Source: Barnesiella sp. (GTDB lineage: Bacteria; Bacteroidota; Bacteroidia; Bacteroidales; Muribaculaceae). From it: DNA of 64,000 nt. The stretch covers positions 1 through 64,000 of the forward strand of contig JAAVFD010000023.1 in assembly GCA_014800945.1 (NCBI GenBank), given 5' to 3'. Made by a program: the position numbers and the translations under genes. Below are positions 26,438 through 36,727 of the stretch, piece by piece; positions within the stretch are counted from its first letter, which is position 1; the number at the start of each line of letters is the position of its first letter. Under the pieces are notes generated by a model. That model had not been told where the DNA came from, did no database searches, and saw nothing but the letters and a program-made list of their open reading frames with translations.

Positions 26438-28954
26438 TTAAATTTTTAGCTTGGCAGAGTGTGCTCCAACACGAACAATATAAATGCCTTTGCGAAGAGA
26501 GCCGGTTGTCACGACTCCGCTTGACGGAGCGGCTGTTCTGAACACACATGTACCATTAAGGTCAAAGATATTGACGATCTGAGATGGTATGAGTCCTGAA
26601 ATTGTTATTGACGACTCATGGATTTCGGTAGTAAACTTATCTGATGAAATACCGTCAATCGCATCATAATCATAATCATTGTCTGGGTCGTCTCCATAAT
26701 CGTTTTCGCGTCTCAGAACAACAATATTGGCTCCACCCCATATTTCAGGATTTGCAGTAGCTTTAGCAAGGACGTAAGTATTTCCGGGTTTAACACCGGT
26801 AACAGTGCCATCTTGAGTTACGGTGGCAATTGTTTCATCATCTACAGTCCAAGTGACATCCTGAAGTGCGCCAGAAGGGAATACCGCAGCAACAAGCTGA
26901 TTGCTTTCTCCAAGGAAAAGAGTGAATCCGGTATAGTTCAGAGATACCCTTTTCGGGTCAGCATAATCCACGTTCACGGTGCAAGTAGCTCTGACAGAAC
27001 CTGCGATGCCTGTAATCGTTGTTGTGCCTACTCCAACACCCTTAACGTTGCCATATTCATCTACAGTAGCCACAGATTCATCGTTACTGATCCAATTAGC
27101 TTTGTGTGCGGCAGTAGCGGGCATAACAGTGAACTGAATCTGACGAATGTCATCAACTTTCAAGTCTATAGCAGTGGTTTCTATAGTTAAAGACGCCGGT
27201 TCAGAATAATCTACAAATAACTCTTTTGTGCCAACAATGTGTTTGCTGTCAGTAGTCATGGCAGATAATACAACTTTTCCAATATTGTGGCAGGTGACAA
27301 CCACAGTGTTGCCAATCTGCTCAACAGTTGCAATGGAATCGGGGCTTGAAAGCCACTGAACATCCTGTGATGCATAAGGATATGGGTTGACTCTGTAGCT
27401 GATATTCTCATTTTCGGCAATTCTGAGTGTGTCAGGACAAATGATCTCAATAGAAGTAGGCAATGCCCAGCAAACTTCAATAAACTGAGTAGAGAAAATA
27501 TTCTCGTTAATTTCAGATGTCGCCCTGATTTCCGCTCTTCCAACTTTTAGCGGCGTAATAACTCCGTTTTCACTTACTGTTGCTATATCCGGTGTCATTG
27601 AGCTCCAGCTGAATTTCTGTGCTGCACCTTCGGGGAGCACCTTTGCAGTAAGCGGGAGGGTTGAACCGAGAGAGATTGTGTCGCTTCTAACGGGATTATT
27701 GCCGTTAATAAATATACTTATTCCGGTAGGATCCGAGTAACCTACAACGATCTCTACACTTTTTGTATAGGTAATATAGTCATATTCAAAAGAAGCAGTA
27801 ATAGTTGTATTACCAATACCTTTGCCGGTAATATATCCGTTATTATTAATTGTAGCGACATCCGGATTAGAGCTGACCCAATTCGGAATATAGTTATGCT
27901 TGGATGCATTGGGTCCCTTGAATTCCTGTCCCAGCAGTCTTGCCCTGATATTTATAGATTGACGCAAATCCAATGGGATGATATTCGGTAATATATCCCC
28001 ACTTAGATTCTCATTGCTCGGATTATAATAAGTTAAAGTTATGTCGATTGGTTCCAATGACTCAATCTTATTTTCCGAGCCCTCAATATTGTCCGCACTC
28101 TTGCTCCATTCACTACTCTCGTAAGCTGAAATCATGTCATTATCAACATATATTGTCGCACCAGAAACGAAAGGAGCATCAAGATTAATAAGTTTAGGTG
28201 ATTTAATAATTACTTCATTGATATTTTTGCAACCGGAAAAGACTCCACGATTAAGTGTCGCAAGTTTTCCACCATCAAATATGATGCGCTTTAAATCGGT
28301 ACAGTCCGCGAAAGCGTTTGAACCGATAGACTCAATATTTTGGGGAAAATTTACAGTAGTAAGTTTTGTGCAACCTTTGAAGGCATTAGCTCCGATAGAA
28401 GTAACTTGCGGTCCTATTATCTGTGCATCAGTCTCGGTTTTAGTGCTATTAAGATTGTAAAATGAGGTCAAGGATGTGCATCCCTCGAATGCCCCCTCCG
28501 GTATAACTGAGAGTGATTTACCCGGATTACGAATTGACCGTAACTTAGCGCAATTATGAAAACAATATTTGCCTATAACCACAACTGATTGAGGAATACT
28601 GAGATCAAGGAAAGTGGCCCCTTCAAAAGCATATTCACCGATACGGTAAATCTTCGAGCCTATAATTAAGGTGTTGATTTTTGCATCGCGAAAAGCGCCA
28701 TTTTCAATTTCCTCAACCTCATAACTATTTCCGTCATAATTAACTACTCCGGGGATGGTTAAGTATAAAGAGGGCCTTCCATTTATTTCCGGAAATTTAA
28801 AACCATCTCTGAATCCGACTACGCTAACTGTATTTTCCCCCGTAATTCTATATGTGAGAGTGTCGGTGCTAAAAAATGTTTGGGCAGCAGCTGTAGCGTG
28901 GCAGATGATATATGCCGCTACAACCAGTATATATTTCAAAATTTTATTTCTCAT
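26438..28954 (-). CDS. BspA-like LRR protein with multiple Big_2 domains
   Basis: 838 residues. The signal peptide spans about 1-24. BspA-type LRR_5 repeats cover about 85-280. At least five bacterial Ig-like (Big_2) units follow, each with a V/IATV...G.V/ITG...G.TTI pattern, spanning about 295-735. The C-terminal 80 residues with VNIFDLNGTCVF and GIYIVRVG look like a type IX-secretion sorting domain. Compared with the other BspA-like protein in the window, this one has fewer LRRs and more Ig units. A surface adhesin or binding role is inferred. Confidence 0.85.
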   Translation of the reverse strand: MRNKILKYILVVAAYIICHATAAAQTFFSTDTLTYRITGENTVSVVGFRDGFKFPEINGRPSLYLTIPGVVNYDGNSYEVEEIENGAFRDAKINTLIIGSKIYRIGEYAFEGATFLDLSIPQSVVVIGKYCFHNCAKLRSIRNPGKSLSVIPEGAFEGCTSLTSFYNLNSTKTETDAQIIGPQVTSIGANAFKGCTKLTTVNFPQNIESIGSNAFADCTDLKRIIFDGGKLATLNRGVFSGCKNINEVIIKSPKLINLDAPFVSGATIYVDNDMISAYESSEWSKSADNIEGSENKIESLEPIDITLTYYNPSNENLSGDILPNIIPLDLRQSINIRARLLGQEFKGPNASKHNYIPNWVSSNPDVATINNNGYITGKGIGNTTITASFEYDYITYTKSVEIVVGYSDPTGISIFINGNNPVRSDTISLGSTLPLTAKVLPEGAAQKFSWSSMTPDIATVSENGVITPLKVGRAEIRATSEINENIFSTQFIEVCWALPTSIEIICPDTLRIAENENISYRVNPYPYASQDVQWLSSPDSIATVEQIGNTVVVTCHNIGKVVLSAMTTDSKHIVGTKELFVDYSEPASLTIETTAIDLKVDDIRQIQFTVMPATAAHKANWISNDESVATVDEYGNVKGVGVGTTTITGIAGSVRATCTVNVDYADPKRVSLNYTGFTLFLGESNQLVAAVFPSGALQDVTWTVDDETIATVTQDGTVTGVKPGNTYVLAKATANPEIWGGANIVVLRRENDYGDDPDNDYDYDAIDGISSDKFTTEIHESSITISGLIPSQIVNIFDLNGTCVFRTAAPSSGVVTTGSLRKGIYIVRVGAHSAKLKI

Positions 28955-28980
28955 TCCTGCTGTTTGTAGGATTTAATTTG

Positions 28981-28988
28981 CAAAAATA
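28981..28988 (-). promoter_or_regulatory. -7 element TATTTTTG
   Basis: Minus-strand match to TAnnTTTG, 26 bases before the BspA-like gene start. Confidence 0.5.
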
Positions 28989-29145
28989 TATAATTATGAT
29001 AAAATGTCAAAATTAAGAAGGAGCTAATTCATTATAAAAGTGGTTAATAATGTTAATTTCATGTTTGTTCCAAGTGATTTATAAACTAAAGAGACTGTGC
29101 GTTTTGACACAGTCTCTTCAATATATGGTAATATGGTTGGTTATA

Positions 29146-31194
29146 TCAGAGTAGAGATACCGAGCGGGTAATGAATTCAGATAATTCAGAGCCTTTAAGT
29201 AGTCCGTTAGCAAGCAGAGCGAGGTCAATGGTCTGTTTGATAAGCGGTTCTGTTTCTCCAAACGCCTTAATTTCTTTTTCTGATTCGTGACGGTTGTGAG
29301 TAACAGTCTCTTCCAGGTTCTTAATCTGATTATTATCTTCATCAGACAGTTTACCATCTTTAGCTCCAGAGCGGATTGCCGATATCTTATCATTGTTTTC
29401 CTTGATAATAGCATTCAGAGGAACAATTTTTGGCATAAGAGAAGTATCGGCACTCTCAATGATTTTCTTGATTGCCGGTTGCTCTGTATTGACAATAAGA
29501 TTGTAGCTGTCCGGCAGCTCGCTGTAGAAGCTCATGCCGGGTTGCATAGCCGCCATCTCTTTCATACGTCTCATATACTCGCTCTGAGTAATTAGAACCG
29601 GATTAGCCTCCGGGGAAAGCGCTTCAAAAGAGACAATAAACTCAGCTTTGTCAACCTTAGGCAGCTGACTGCGGAAGAGTGAAGCGAGCATCTCACGCTT
29701 GTCGCTCGGCATTTCAACTGTCTTTCTGTCGGATGACGGGATTAGATTGTCAATGATGTCAGAATCCACTCTCACAAATCTTGACTTTTCAAGTTTGGTT
29801 TCAAGGAGACCGATAAAGTGTGAGTCAAGCTGACCATCCATCAGCAGAACATCATATCCTCTATCCGTAGCGGTCTTGATATATGAGTATTGCGCAACGG
29901 GGTCTGTGGTGTAAAGGTACACAATATTGCCATCTTTGTCGGTCTGGGCAGATTCAATAAGTGTTCTGTACTGTTCAAGAGTGAAGTATTTGCCTTCGGT
30001 GTCCTTGAGTAATACGAATTTCATAGCAGCATCGCAGAACTTCTCGTCTGTGAGCATACCGTATTCAATGAAGATACGGATGTCATCCCATTTTTTCTCA
30101 AAGTCTTCACGGTCATTCTTGAAAATTTCTTCAAGACGTGATGCCACCTTCTTTGTGATGTATCCGGAAATCTTCTTAACTGCGGTGTCGCTTTGCAGGT
30201 AAGATCTTGAAACATTCAGAGGAATATCGGGTGAGTCGATTACTCCCTGAAGCAGCATCATGAATTCAGGAACCACTCCTTCAACGGAGTCAGTTACATA
30301 TACCTGGTTGCAGTAAAGCTGGATTCGATTTTTAGTAACCTCGAAATTGTTTTTGATTTTCGGGAAGAACAGTATGCCTGTGAGATTGAACGGATAATCG
30401 ACATTGAGGTGAATCCAGAACAAAGGATCCTCCTGCCCCGGGTAAAGCTCGTGGTAGAAATTGCGATAATCCTCATCGGTGAGTTCTGCGGGTTTCTTAG
30501 TCCAAGCAGGCTCGGTGTTGTTTATTACTTTAGGCTTATCGGTGTCAACCATCTTATTGTCTTTCCATTCCTGCTCAAAGCCGCTTATGACAGGGACAGG
30601 AAGGAAGCGGCAGTATTTTTTAAGCAGAGAGTCAATTTCGCTTTGCTCAAGGAATTTCTTACTCTCATCGTCGATATAGAGAATAATATCAGTACCTCTT
30701 TCTGCCTTTTCAATGGTATCCATAGAATATTCCGGTGAGCCGTCACATTCCCATTTTACAGCTACTGCTCCATCTTTATAAGACAAGGATCGTATTTCCA
30801 CCTTTTTTGCAACCATAAAGGCAGAGTAGAAACCAAGTCCGAAATGACCGATAATAGCATTTGCATTGTCTTTGTATTTTTCGAGGAATTCCTCGGCTCC
30901 AGAGAAAGCAATCTGATTGATATACTTTTCAATGTCTTCAGCGGTCATACCGATACCGTGGTCGCTGACAGTGAGTGTACCGGCAGCAGGATCTACGGTT
31001 ACTTTGACGTTCATTTCACCAAGTTCACCCTTGTACTCTCCGAAAGATGAAAGTGTCTTAAGTTTTTGTGTGGCATCGATAGCGTTGCTGACGAGCTCGC
31101 GAAGGAAAATCTCCTGATCGCTGTAAAGAAATTTTTTAATGACGGGGAAAATATTTTCAGTCGTTACCCCAATAGAACCTTTTTTTGTACTCAT
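29146..31194 (-). CDS. htpG: Hsp90 chaperone HtpG
   Basis: 682 residues. The N-terminal ATPase domain carries LVSNAIDAT near 35, DHGIGMT near 78 and GHFGLGFYSAFM near 115. The middle domain (about 235-500) and C-terminal dimerisation domain are present. It is somewhat longer than the E. coli protein (624), as in other Bacteroidetes. It is a cytosolic ATP-dependent chaperone. It follows the ClpC gene on the same strand with a terminator hairpin between, so expression may be separate although both are stress functions. Confidence 0.95.
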   Translation of the reverse strand: MSTKKGSIGVTTENIFPVIKKFLYSDQEIFLRELVSNAIDATQKLKTLSSFGEYKGELGEMNVKVTVDPAAGTLTVSDHGIGMTAEDIEKYINQIAFSGAEEFLEKYKDNANAIIGHFGLGFYSAFMVAKKVEIRSLSYKDGAVAVKWECDGSPEYSMDTIEKAERGTDIILYIDDESKKFLEQSEIDSLLKKYCRFLPVPVISGFEQEWKDNKMVDTDKPKVINNTEPAWTKKPAELTDEDYRNFYHELYPGQEDPLFWIHLNVDYPFNLTGILFFPKIKNNFEVTKNRIQLYCNQVYVTDSVEGVVPEFMMLLQGVIDSPDIPLNVSRSYLQSDTAVKKISGYITKKVASRLEEIFKNDREDFEKKWDDIRIFIEYGMLTDEKFCDAAMKFVLLKDTEGKYFTLEQYRTLIESAQTDKDGNIVYLYTTDPVAQYSYIKTATDRGYDVLLMDGQLDSHFIGLLETKLEKSRFVRVDSDIIDNLIPSSDRKTVEMPSDKREMLASLFRSQLPKVDKAEFIVSFEALSPEANPVLITQSEYMRRMKEMAAMQPGMSFYSELPDSYNLIVNTEQPAIKKIIESADTSLMPKIVPLNAIIKENNDKISAIRSGAKDGKLSDEDNNQIKNLEETVTHNRHESEKEIKAFGETEPLIKQTIDLALLANGLLKGSELSEFITRSVSLL

Positions 31195-31230
31195 ATAATT
31201 AATGTTTTACTTTTATATAACAATTGAGCA

Positions 31231-31265
31231 AAAAAAATGCCACATTAAAAATGTGACATTTTTTG
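31231..31265 (-). terminator. Terminator hairpin between clpC and htpG
   Basis: AAAAAATGNCACATT-type stem pairs with AATGTGACATTTTTT around an AAAA loop, just after the clpC stop. The A/T flanks allow action in either direction. Confidence 0.75.
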
Positions 31266-31305
31266 AGTTCGGTGTGAAAAATATGCTGACAGTATGTCAG
31301 TAGTG

Positions 31306-33840
31306 TCATTGCTTGTCTTTGACCCGGGTTATGATTTTCTTTTCCTCTGCATCAAAGTCCACTTCAATGGAGTCTCCGGGTTTTAAGTCCCCGGAAATGA
31401 TGAATTCGGCAAGTTCGTCCTCGAGGTATTTTTGAATAGCTCTTTTAAGCGGTCGGGCTCCGAATTGAATATCATATCCTCTTTCTGCAATGAAGTCTTT
31501 AGCCGCATTGCTGATAGAAAGTGAATATCCCAGAGAATCAATTCGCTTGTAGAATCCTGCAAGTTCAATGTCAATAATCTTGTAGATAGAATCTTTTTCA
31601 AGCTGATCAAACATCACGATATCGTCAATTCTGTTGAGGAATTCAGGAGAGAAGGCTTTGTTCAGAGCTTTCTGGAGAACTCCATGGGTAAACTCCTTGT
31701 CAACGGTGCGGGTAGTGAATCCGACTCCGGAACCAAAATCTTTGAGTTGACGGGTACCGATATTGGATGTCATAATGATGATGGTGTTCTTGAAATCGAC
31801 TTTTCTTCCGAGGCTGTCGGTGAGTCGTCCTTCATCCATAACCTGAAGAAGGAGGTTGAATACATCCGGATGAGCTTTTTCAATCTCATCAAGAAGCACA
31901 ACAGAGTAGGGGCGGCGACGAACTTTTTCTGTCAGTTGTCCACCTTCCTCGTAGCCCACGTATCCCGGAGGCGCTCCAACAAGACGGCTCACAGTGAATT
32001 TTTCCATGTATTCACTCATGTCAATCCTGATAAGGGTGTCAGCGGAGTCAAACAGGTATTCCGCGAGTTTCTTGGCAAGATGAGTTTTACCTACTCCTGT
32101 TGGTCCCAGGAACATAAATGTGCCGATAGGTTTATTCGGATCTTTGAGTCCAATTCTATTGCGCTGAATAGCCTTGACAATTTTCTCGATAGCAGTGTCC
32201 TGCCCGATAATGCTGCCTTTCAAAGTCGGCGTCATTTCTTTCAGTCTCTTTCCTTCAGCTTCTGCTATTCTCTGAACAGGGACGCCAGTCATCATGGCAA
32301 CAACTTCCGCAACTTTCTCCTCATCAACAGTAACGCGATTGGCAGAAAGCTGCTGCTCCCAATTTTTCTTAGCCTCGTCAAGTTCACGACGCAACTGCTG
32401 CTCCTTGTCCCTGAAAGCGGCAGCACTTTCAAAATTCTGTGCCTGAGCAGCCTGCAGTTTGCTCTGTCCTGTTTCCTCAATCGATTTTTCAAGATTCTCA
32501 ATCTCTTTCGGTACAGTGATATTGGAGATGTGAGCTCGAGAACCCGCTTCGTCAAGAGCGTCAATAGCCTTGTCCGGGAAATTTCTGTCAGTCATATATC
32601 TCTCGGTCAGGTTGACGCACGCTTTCAGAGCATCCTCGGTATAGCTCACGTTGTGGTGTGATTCATACTTCTCCTTAATATTATGGAGTATGCTCAGGGT
32701 TTCTTCCGGAGAGGTCTGCTCTACCATCACTTTCTGGAAGCGTCGTTCAAGTGCTCCGTCTTTCTCAATGTTTTTTCTGTACTCATCAAGAGTAGTTGCC
32801 CCTATGCACTGAATCTCGCCCCTTGCAAGCGCGGGTTTGAGCATGTTTGCAGCATCCATTGAGCCAGCGCTGTTTCCGGCACCGACAATGGTGTGCAACT
32901 CGTCAATGAATAGAATTACATCTTTATTTTTGGACAGTTCATTAAGAATAGCTTTGATTCTCTCTTCAAACTGTCCACGATATTTGGTGCCTGCCACCAG
33001 TGATGCCATGTCAAGGGATACAACTCTTTTGTCAAACAAGACCCTTGAAACTTTGCGCTGTACAATTCTAAGAGCAAGCCCTTCGACAATAGCTGATTTT
33101 CCAACTCCGGGCTCACCGATAAGCACGGGGTTATTTTTTTTGCGTCTGCTTAAAATTTGTGCAAGGCGTTCAATTTCAGTTTCTCTACCTACAACCGGGT
33201 CTAGCCGGTTTTCCTCGGCAGCCTTAGTCATATCAATGCCGAATTTATCAAGCACGGGAGTGTCGCCACCACGTTTGCTTCCGGTAGTAGGGTTTGCTTG
33301 CTGCTTGCCTTTGTCAGAATCAAAAGGAAGCTCCTCTTCGTCCTCATCTTCATCACCGAATGCAGCTCCCATTCTGGGTGAATCAGCAACATTGGTCAGG
33401 AGACGGAATAGTGAGTCATAGGTAACCCCGGCTTTTGCGAAATCAGTCATGAAGGGCAGTTCAATTATTTCAGGGTTGTGAAATAGTGCGAGCAGAAGGT
33501 GCTCTGAATCAACGAGATCGCTTCTGAGCATTCTCGCTTCAAGCACACTCAGCTTAATGAGTCTGTTAGATAAATCGCTGACTCTTACACTTCCGTCAAT
33601 AGAGCCGGCTTCTTTTTCCAATGCAGACTCATAGAGATATTTATCAAGATTCTGCTGAAGCTCGTATGCAGAAGTTCCGTTAGCGGCCCTTTCAATGAGC
33701 TTGAAACTCTTGCCGTCCACATTGCTGAGCAGTGACATTAGCAAGTGCTCCGGCTGGATCACGTATCCATTGTGACGCACAGCTTGTTGAGTGCTGTCAG
33801 CGAGAATCTGTTTCAGTTCAGGTGAAAAATTTGTATCCAT
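31306..33840 (-). CDS. clpC: Clp protease ATP-binding subunit ClpC
   Basis: 844 residues. An N-terminal Clp repeat domain covers about 1-145. The first AAA+ module has GEPGVGKS near 245, and the second has GPTGVGKT near 575. A short UVR-like coiled middle segment near 450-490 (KLQAAQAQNFESAA) replaces the long ClpB propeller, which favours ClpC over ClpB. It should unfold substrates for a ClpP peptidase encoded elsewhere. The acidic, Gln-rich stretch near 165-195 between N-domain and AAA1 is a variable linker. Confidence 0.92.
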   Translation of the reverse strand: MDTNFSPELKQILADSTQQAVRHNGYVIQPEHLLMSLLSNVDGKSFKLIERAANGTSAYELQQNLDKYLYESALEKEAGSIDGSVRVSDLSNRLIKLSVLEARMLRSDLVDSEHLLLALFHNPEIIELPFMTDFAKAGVTYDSLFRLLTNVADSPRMGAAFGDEDEDEEELPFDSDKGKQQANPTTGSKRGGDTPVLDKFGIDMTKAAEENRLDPVVGRETEIERLAQILSRRKKNNPVLIGEPGVGKSAIVEGLALRIVQRKVSRVLFDKRVVSLDMASLVAGTKYRGQFEERIKAILNELSKNKDVILFIDELHTIVGAGNSAGSMDAANMLKPALARGEIQCIGATTLDEYRKNIEKDGALERRFQKVMVEQTSPEETLSILHNIKEKYESHHNVSYTEDALKACVNLTERYMTDRNFPDKAIDALDEAGSRAHISNITVPKEIENLEKSIEETGQSKLQAAQAQNFESAAAFRDKEQQLRRELDEAKKNWEQQLSANRVTVDEEKVAEVVAMMTGVPVQRIAEAEGKRLKEMTPTLKGSIIGQDTAIEKIVKAIQRNRIGLKDPNKPIGTFMFLGPTGVGKTHLAKKLAEYLFDSADTLIRIDMSEYMEKFTVSRLVGAPPGYVGYEEGGQLTEKVRRRPYSVVLLDEIEKAHPDVFNLLLQVMDEGRLTDSLGRKVDFKNTIIIMTSNIGTRQLKDFGSGVGFTTRTVDKEFTHGVLQKALNKAFSPEFLNRIDDIVMFDQLEKDSIYKIIDIELAGFYKRIDSLGYSLSISNAAKDFIAERGYDIQFGARPLKRAIQKYLEDELAEFIISGDLKPGDSIEVDFDAEEKKIITRVKDKQ

Positions 33841-33942
33841 CAGTACTTTGTGCGGTGCTTTGTTAATTAAATAAATGTGTATGACAATTAAATTGTGTCA
33901 ACACAAACTATAGCAATAATTGTGCCAAACTTAAAAATCAGA

Positions 33943-33950
33943 CAAATATA
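33943..33950 (-). promoter_or_regulatory. -7 element TATATTTG
   Basis: Minus-strand TAnnTTTG match about 100 bases before the clpC start. Confidence 0.45.
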
Positions 33951-34015
33951 TAACGCTATAGCAATAAAAAATATTTCTTACACATCAAAATTACAACATT
34001 TTCTAAAAAAAACAT

Positions 34016-34023
34016 TACCTTTG
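34016..34023 (+). promoter_or_regulatory. -7 element TACCTTTG
   Basis: Fits TAnnTTTG and gives a leader of about 85 bases for gyrA. Confidence 0.5.
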
Positions 34024-34114
34024 TATGATATTTAACAGAGTGTAGATTGTGAAACGGTAATAAAGTGTGCCGTTTTGCATGGAAAGCTCAAGAATATAAA
34101 GATTGTTTTTCAAC

Positions 34115-36688
34115 ATGTTAGACGCTGAAGATAGAATAGAAAGAATCGACATTGAAAATGAGATGAAATCGGCTTATATCGACTACTCTATGTCGGTTAT
34201 CGTCTCACGTGCCCTCCCGGATGTTCGTGACGGTCTAAAACCGGTTCACAGAAGGGTGCTTTACGGCATGAATGAGATGGGTAATACATCCGATCATCCT
34301 TTCAAGAAGTCGGCAAACTGCGTGGGTGACGTGATGGGTAAATATCACCCTCACGGTGATTCATCTATATATGGAACGGTAGTACGTCTCGCTCAGCCGT
34401 GGGCAATGAGATATACTCTTGTTGACGGTCACGGAAACTTCGGTTCTGTAGATGGTGACGGTGCTGCGGCTATGCGTTATACTGAGGTGCGCCTTAAAAA
34501 GATAGGTGAGGATATGCTCACTGATATAAAGAGCGACACAGTAGATTTCCAGCCCAACTACGACAATACCCGTATGGAGCCGGTTGTTCTTCCAAACCGA
34601 TTCCCTAATCTACTCGTAAATGGAGCAAGCGGTATTGCTGTAGGTATGGCAACCAATATCCCGCCTCACAACCTCACGGAGAGTATCAATGCGTCTATCG
34701 CTTTGATTGATAATCCGGAAATATCAATACCGGAATTGATGGAGTACATCAAGGCTCCGGATTTTCCCACCGGTGGCATAATATATGGTTATAAAGGTGT
34801 TAAGGATGCTTTTGAAACCGGCAGGGGTAGAATCGTTATCCGCGCAAAAGCCGAGATAGAGCAGGAGGGTAATCATGAAAATATTGTGGTTACCGAGATA
34901 CCCTATAATGTAAATAAAGCGTTGCTCGTTCAATATATCGCAGATCTCGTCAATGAAAAGAAACTCGACGGAATAGCTGATATCAATGACTTGAGTAACT
35001 ACAAAGGCATGAAGATTGTAATCAAGGTGAAAACCGATGCAAATGCCAATGTTGTGCTCAATAAACTGTACAAGATGACTCAGATGCAGTCCTCTTTCAG
35101 TGTAAATAACGTGGCGCTCGTAAACGGTAGGCCGAGAACCCTTAATCTAAAGGAGATACTCAAGGCATTTGTTGACCACAGGCATGATGTGGTTATCCGC
35201 CGTACAAACTTTGAACTTGCAAGAGCACGTGAGAGAGCCCATATACTCGAAGGGTTGATTATTGCGTCTCAGAACATAGATGAAGTAATAGCTATTATCC
35301 GTGGCAGCGAGAATACCGATGATGCCAAGCTTAAGTTATCTGAGAAATTCGGTTTGTCAGACGCTCAGACTTCAGCAATTGTGGAGATGCGTCTCAAACA
35401 GCTCACCGGTCTTGAGCAGGATAAACTCCGCAATAACTATGATGAGCTTATGGCGGAGATTCATCGTTTGGAAGAAATTCTCAACAATGACACCGTTTGC
35501 TGGAATGTCATCAAGGACGAGCTCGTTGAGGTAAGAGATAAATACGGTGACGAGCGTATGACCTCGATTGACTATACCGCAGGTGAGTTCAATGCTGAGG
35601 ATTTCTATGCTGATGATGATATGATTATCACAATCAGTCACTTCGGATATATCAAACGTACACCTCTGTCCGAATTCAGAGCTCAGAACCGTGGAGGCGT
35701 CGGTGCTCGCGGCAGCAATACAAGAGATGAGGACTTTATCGAGCATATTTACCCTGCCTCTATGCACAATTATATGCTCTTCTTTACCAATAAAGGCCGT
35801 TGCTACTGGCTCAAGGTTTATGAGATACCCGAAGGCGCCAAGAACAGTAAGGGCAGAGCAATCCAGAATCTGCTTAATATCGAAAGCGATGATGCTGTTA
35901 ATGCCTTTATCAGAGTAAAAGGTCTTGATGACAAGGAGTTTGTGACTTCACATAACCTCGTGTTCTGTACAAAGAACGGTGTTATTAAGAAAACAAGTCT
36001 CGAAGCATATTCCCGCCCGAGAGCAAACGGTGTCAATGCTATTATCATTAGAGAAGGTGATCAGTTGATATCTGTTGAACTTACAGATGGAAACTCAGAA
36101 ATAATAATGGCAAACCGCAATGGACGAGCTATCCGATTCCACGAAAGCAAAGTGCGTGAAATGGGTAGAATGAGTACCGGCGTGCGTGGTATGACACTTG
36201 ATGATGAGTCAGATTGTGTAGTTGGAATGATTTGTATGTCTCCCGAAACCACCAATAATGTCATGGTTATCTCTGAAAACGGATTTGGAAAGAGATCACT
36301 GCTTGACGATTACCGTATAACCAACCGAGGCGGTAAGGGTGTAAAGACTCTCAATGTTACAGATAAGACCGGAAAACTTGTTGCTATCAAGAGCGTTAAC
36401 GATGAAAATGACCTTGTGATAATAAACAAGAGCGGTATTACACTCCGAATCCGTGTTGCCGATATCCGTGTTCAGGGTAGAGCCACCCAGGGTGTTCGTC
36501 TGATAAACCTTGATAAGCGTGGCGACACCATAGCATCTGTTTGCTGTGTGGACACCGATCCGGAAGAGGAAGCGGATAAAGAGTTGCTCGAACTTCAGGA
36601 AGAGGTAGTAGAAACTGCTGTTGATGAAATGGTGGATGAACTGACTGAAGAGCCTGAAGAGGAAACCAACGATGATTCAGAAGAATAA
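34115..36688 (+). CDS. gyrA: DNA gyrase subunit A
   Basis: 857 residues from [12 protein letters not shown]. The ATG at 34115 is preferred to an in-frame TTG at 34103. The catalytic tyrosine is in AMRYTEVRL near residue 122. The quinolone-determining region reads [12 protein letters not shown], so Ser83 (E. coli numbering) is kept while the Asp87 position is Gly. The C-terminal beta-pinwheel contains the GyrA-box-like ITNRGGKG near 735. The acidic tail of about 45 residues is usual. With GyrB it introduces negative supercoils. Confidence 0.96.
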   Translation: MLDAEDRIERIDIENEMKSAYIDYSMSVIVSRALPDVRDGLKPVHRRVLYGMNEMGNTSDHPFKKSANCVGDVMGKYHPHGDSSIYGTVVRLAQPWAMRYTLVDGHGNFGSVDGDGAAAMRYTEVRLKKIGEDMLTDIKSDTVDFQPNYDNTRMEPVVLPNRFPNLLVNGASGIAVGMATNIPPHNLTESINASIALIDNPEISIPELMEYIKAPDFPTGGIIYGYKGVKDAFETGRGRIVIRAKAEIEQEGNHENIVVTEIPYNVNKALLVQYIADLVNEKKLDGIADINDLSNYKGMKIVIKVKTDANANVVLNKLYKMTQMQSSFSVNNVALVNGRPRTLNLKEILKAFVDHRHDVVIRRTNFELARARERAHILEGLIIASQNIDEVIAIIRGSENTDDAKLKLSEKFGLSDAQTSAIVEMRLKQLTGLEQDKLRNNYDELMAEIHRLEEILNNDTVCWNVIKDELVEVRDKYGDERMTSIDYTAGEFNAEDFYADDDMIITISHFGYIKRTPLSEFRAQNRGGVGARGSNTRDEDFIEHIYPASMHNYMLFFTNKGRCYWLKVYEIPEGAKNSKGRAIQNLLNIESDDAVNAFIRVKGLDDKEFVTSHNLVFCTKNGVIKKTSLEAYSRPRANGVNAIIIREGDQLISVELTDGNSEIIMANRNGRAIRFHESKVREMGRMSTGVRGMTLDDESDCVVGMICMSPETTNNVMVISENGFGKRSLLDDYRITNRGGKGVKTLNVTDKTGKLVAIKSVNDENDLVIINKSGITLRIRVADIRVQGRATQGVRLINLDKRGDTIASVCCVDTDPEEEADKELLELQEEVVETAVDEMVDELTEEPEEETNDDSEE

Positions 36689-36727
36689 ATAATTACCTTA
36701 ATAAATAATTCACTAACCTAAAAAATT

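Noticed and set aside
31684-32661. Long antisense open frame (325 codons) over clpC
   Set aside because: Shadow of the strongly conserved ClpC coding sequence; it encodes a low-quality Phe/Ser-rich peptide.
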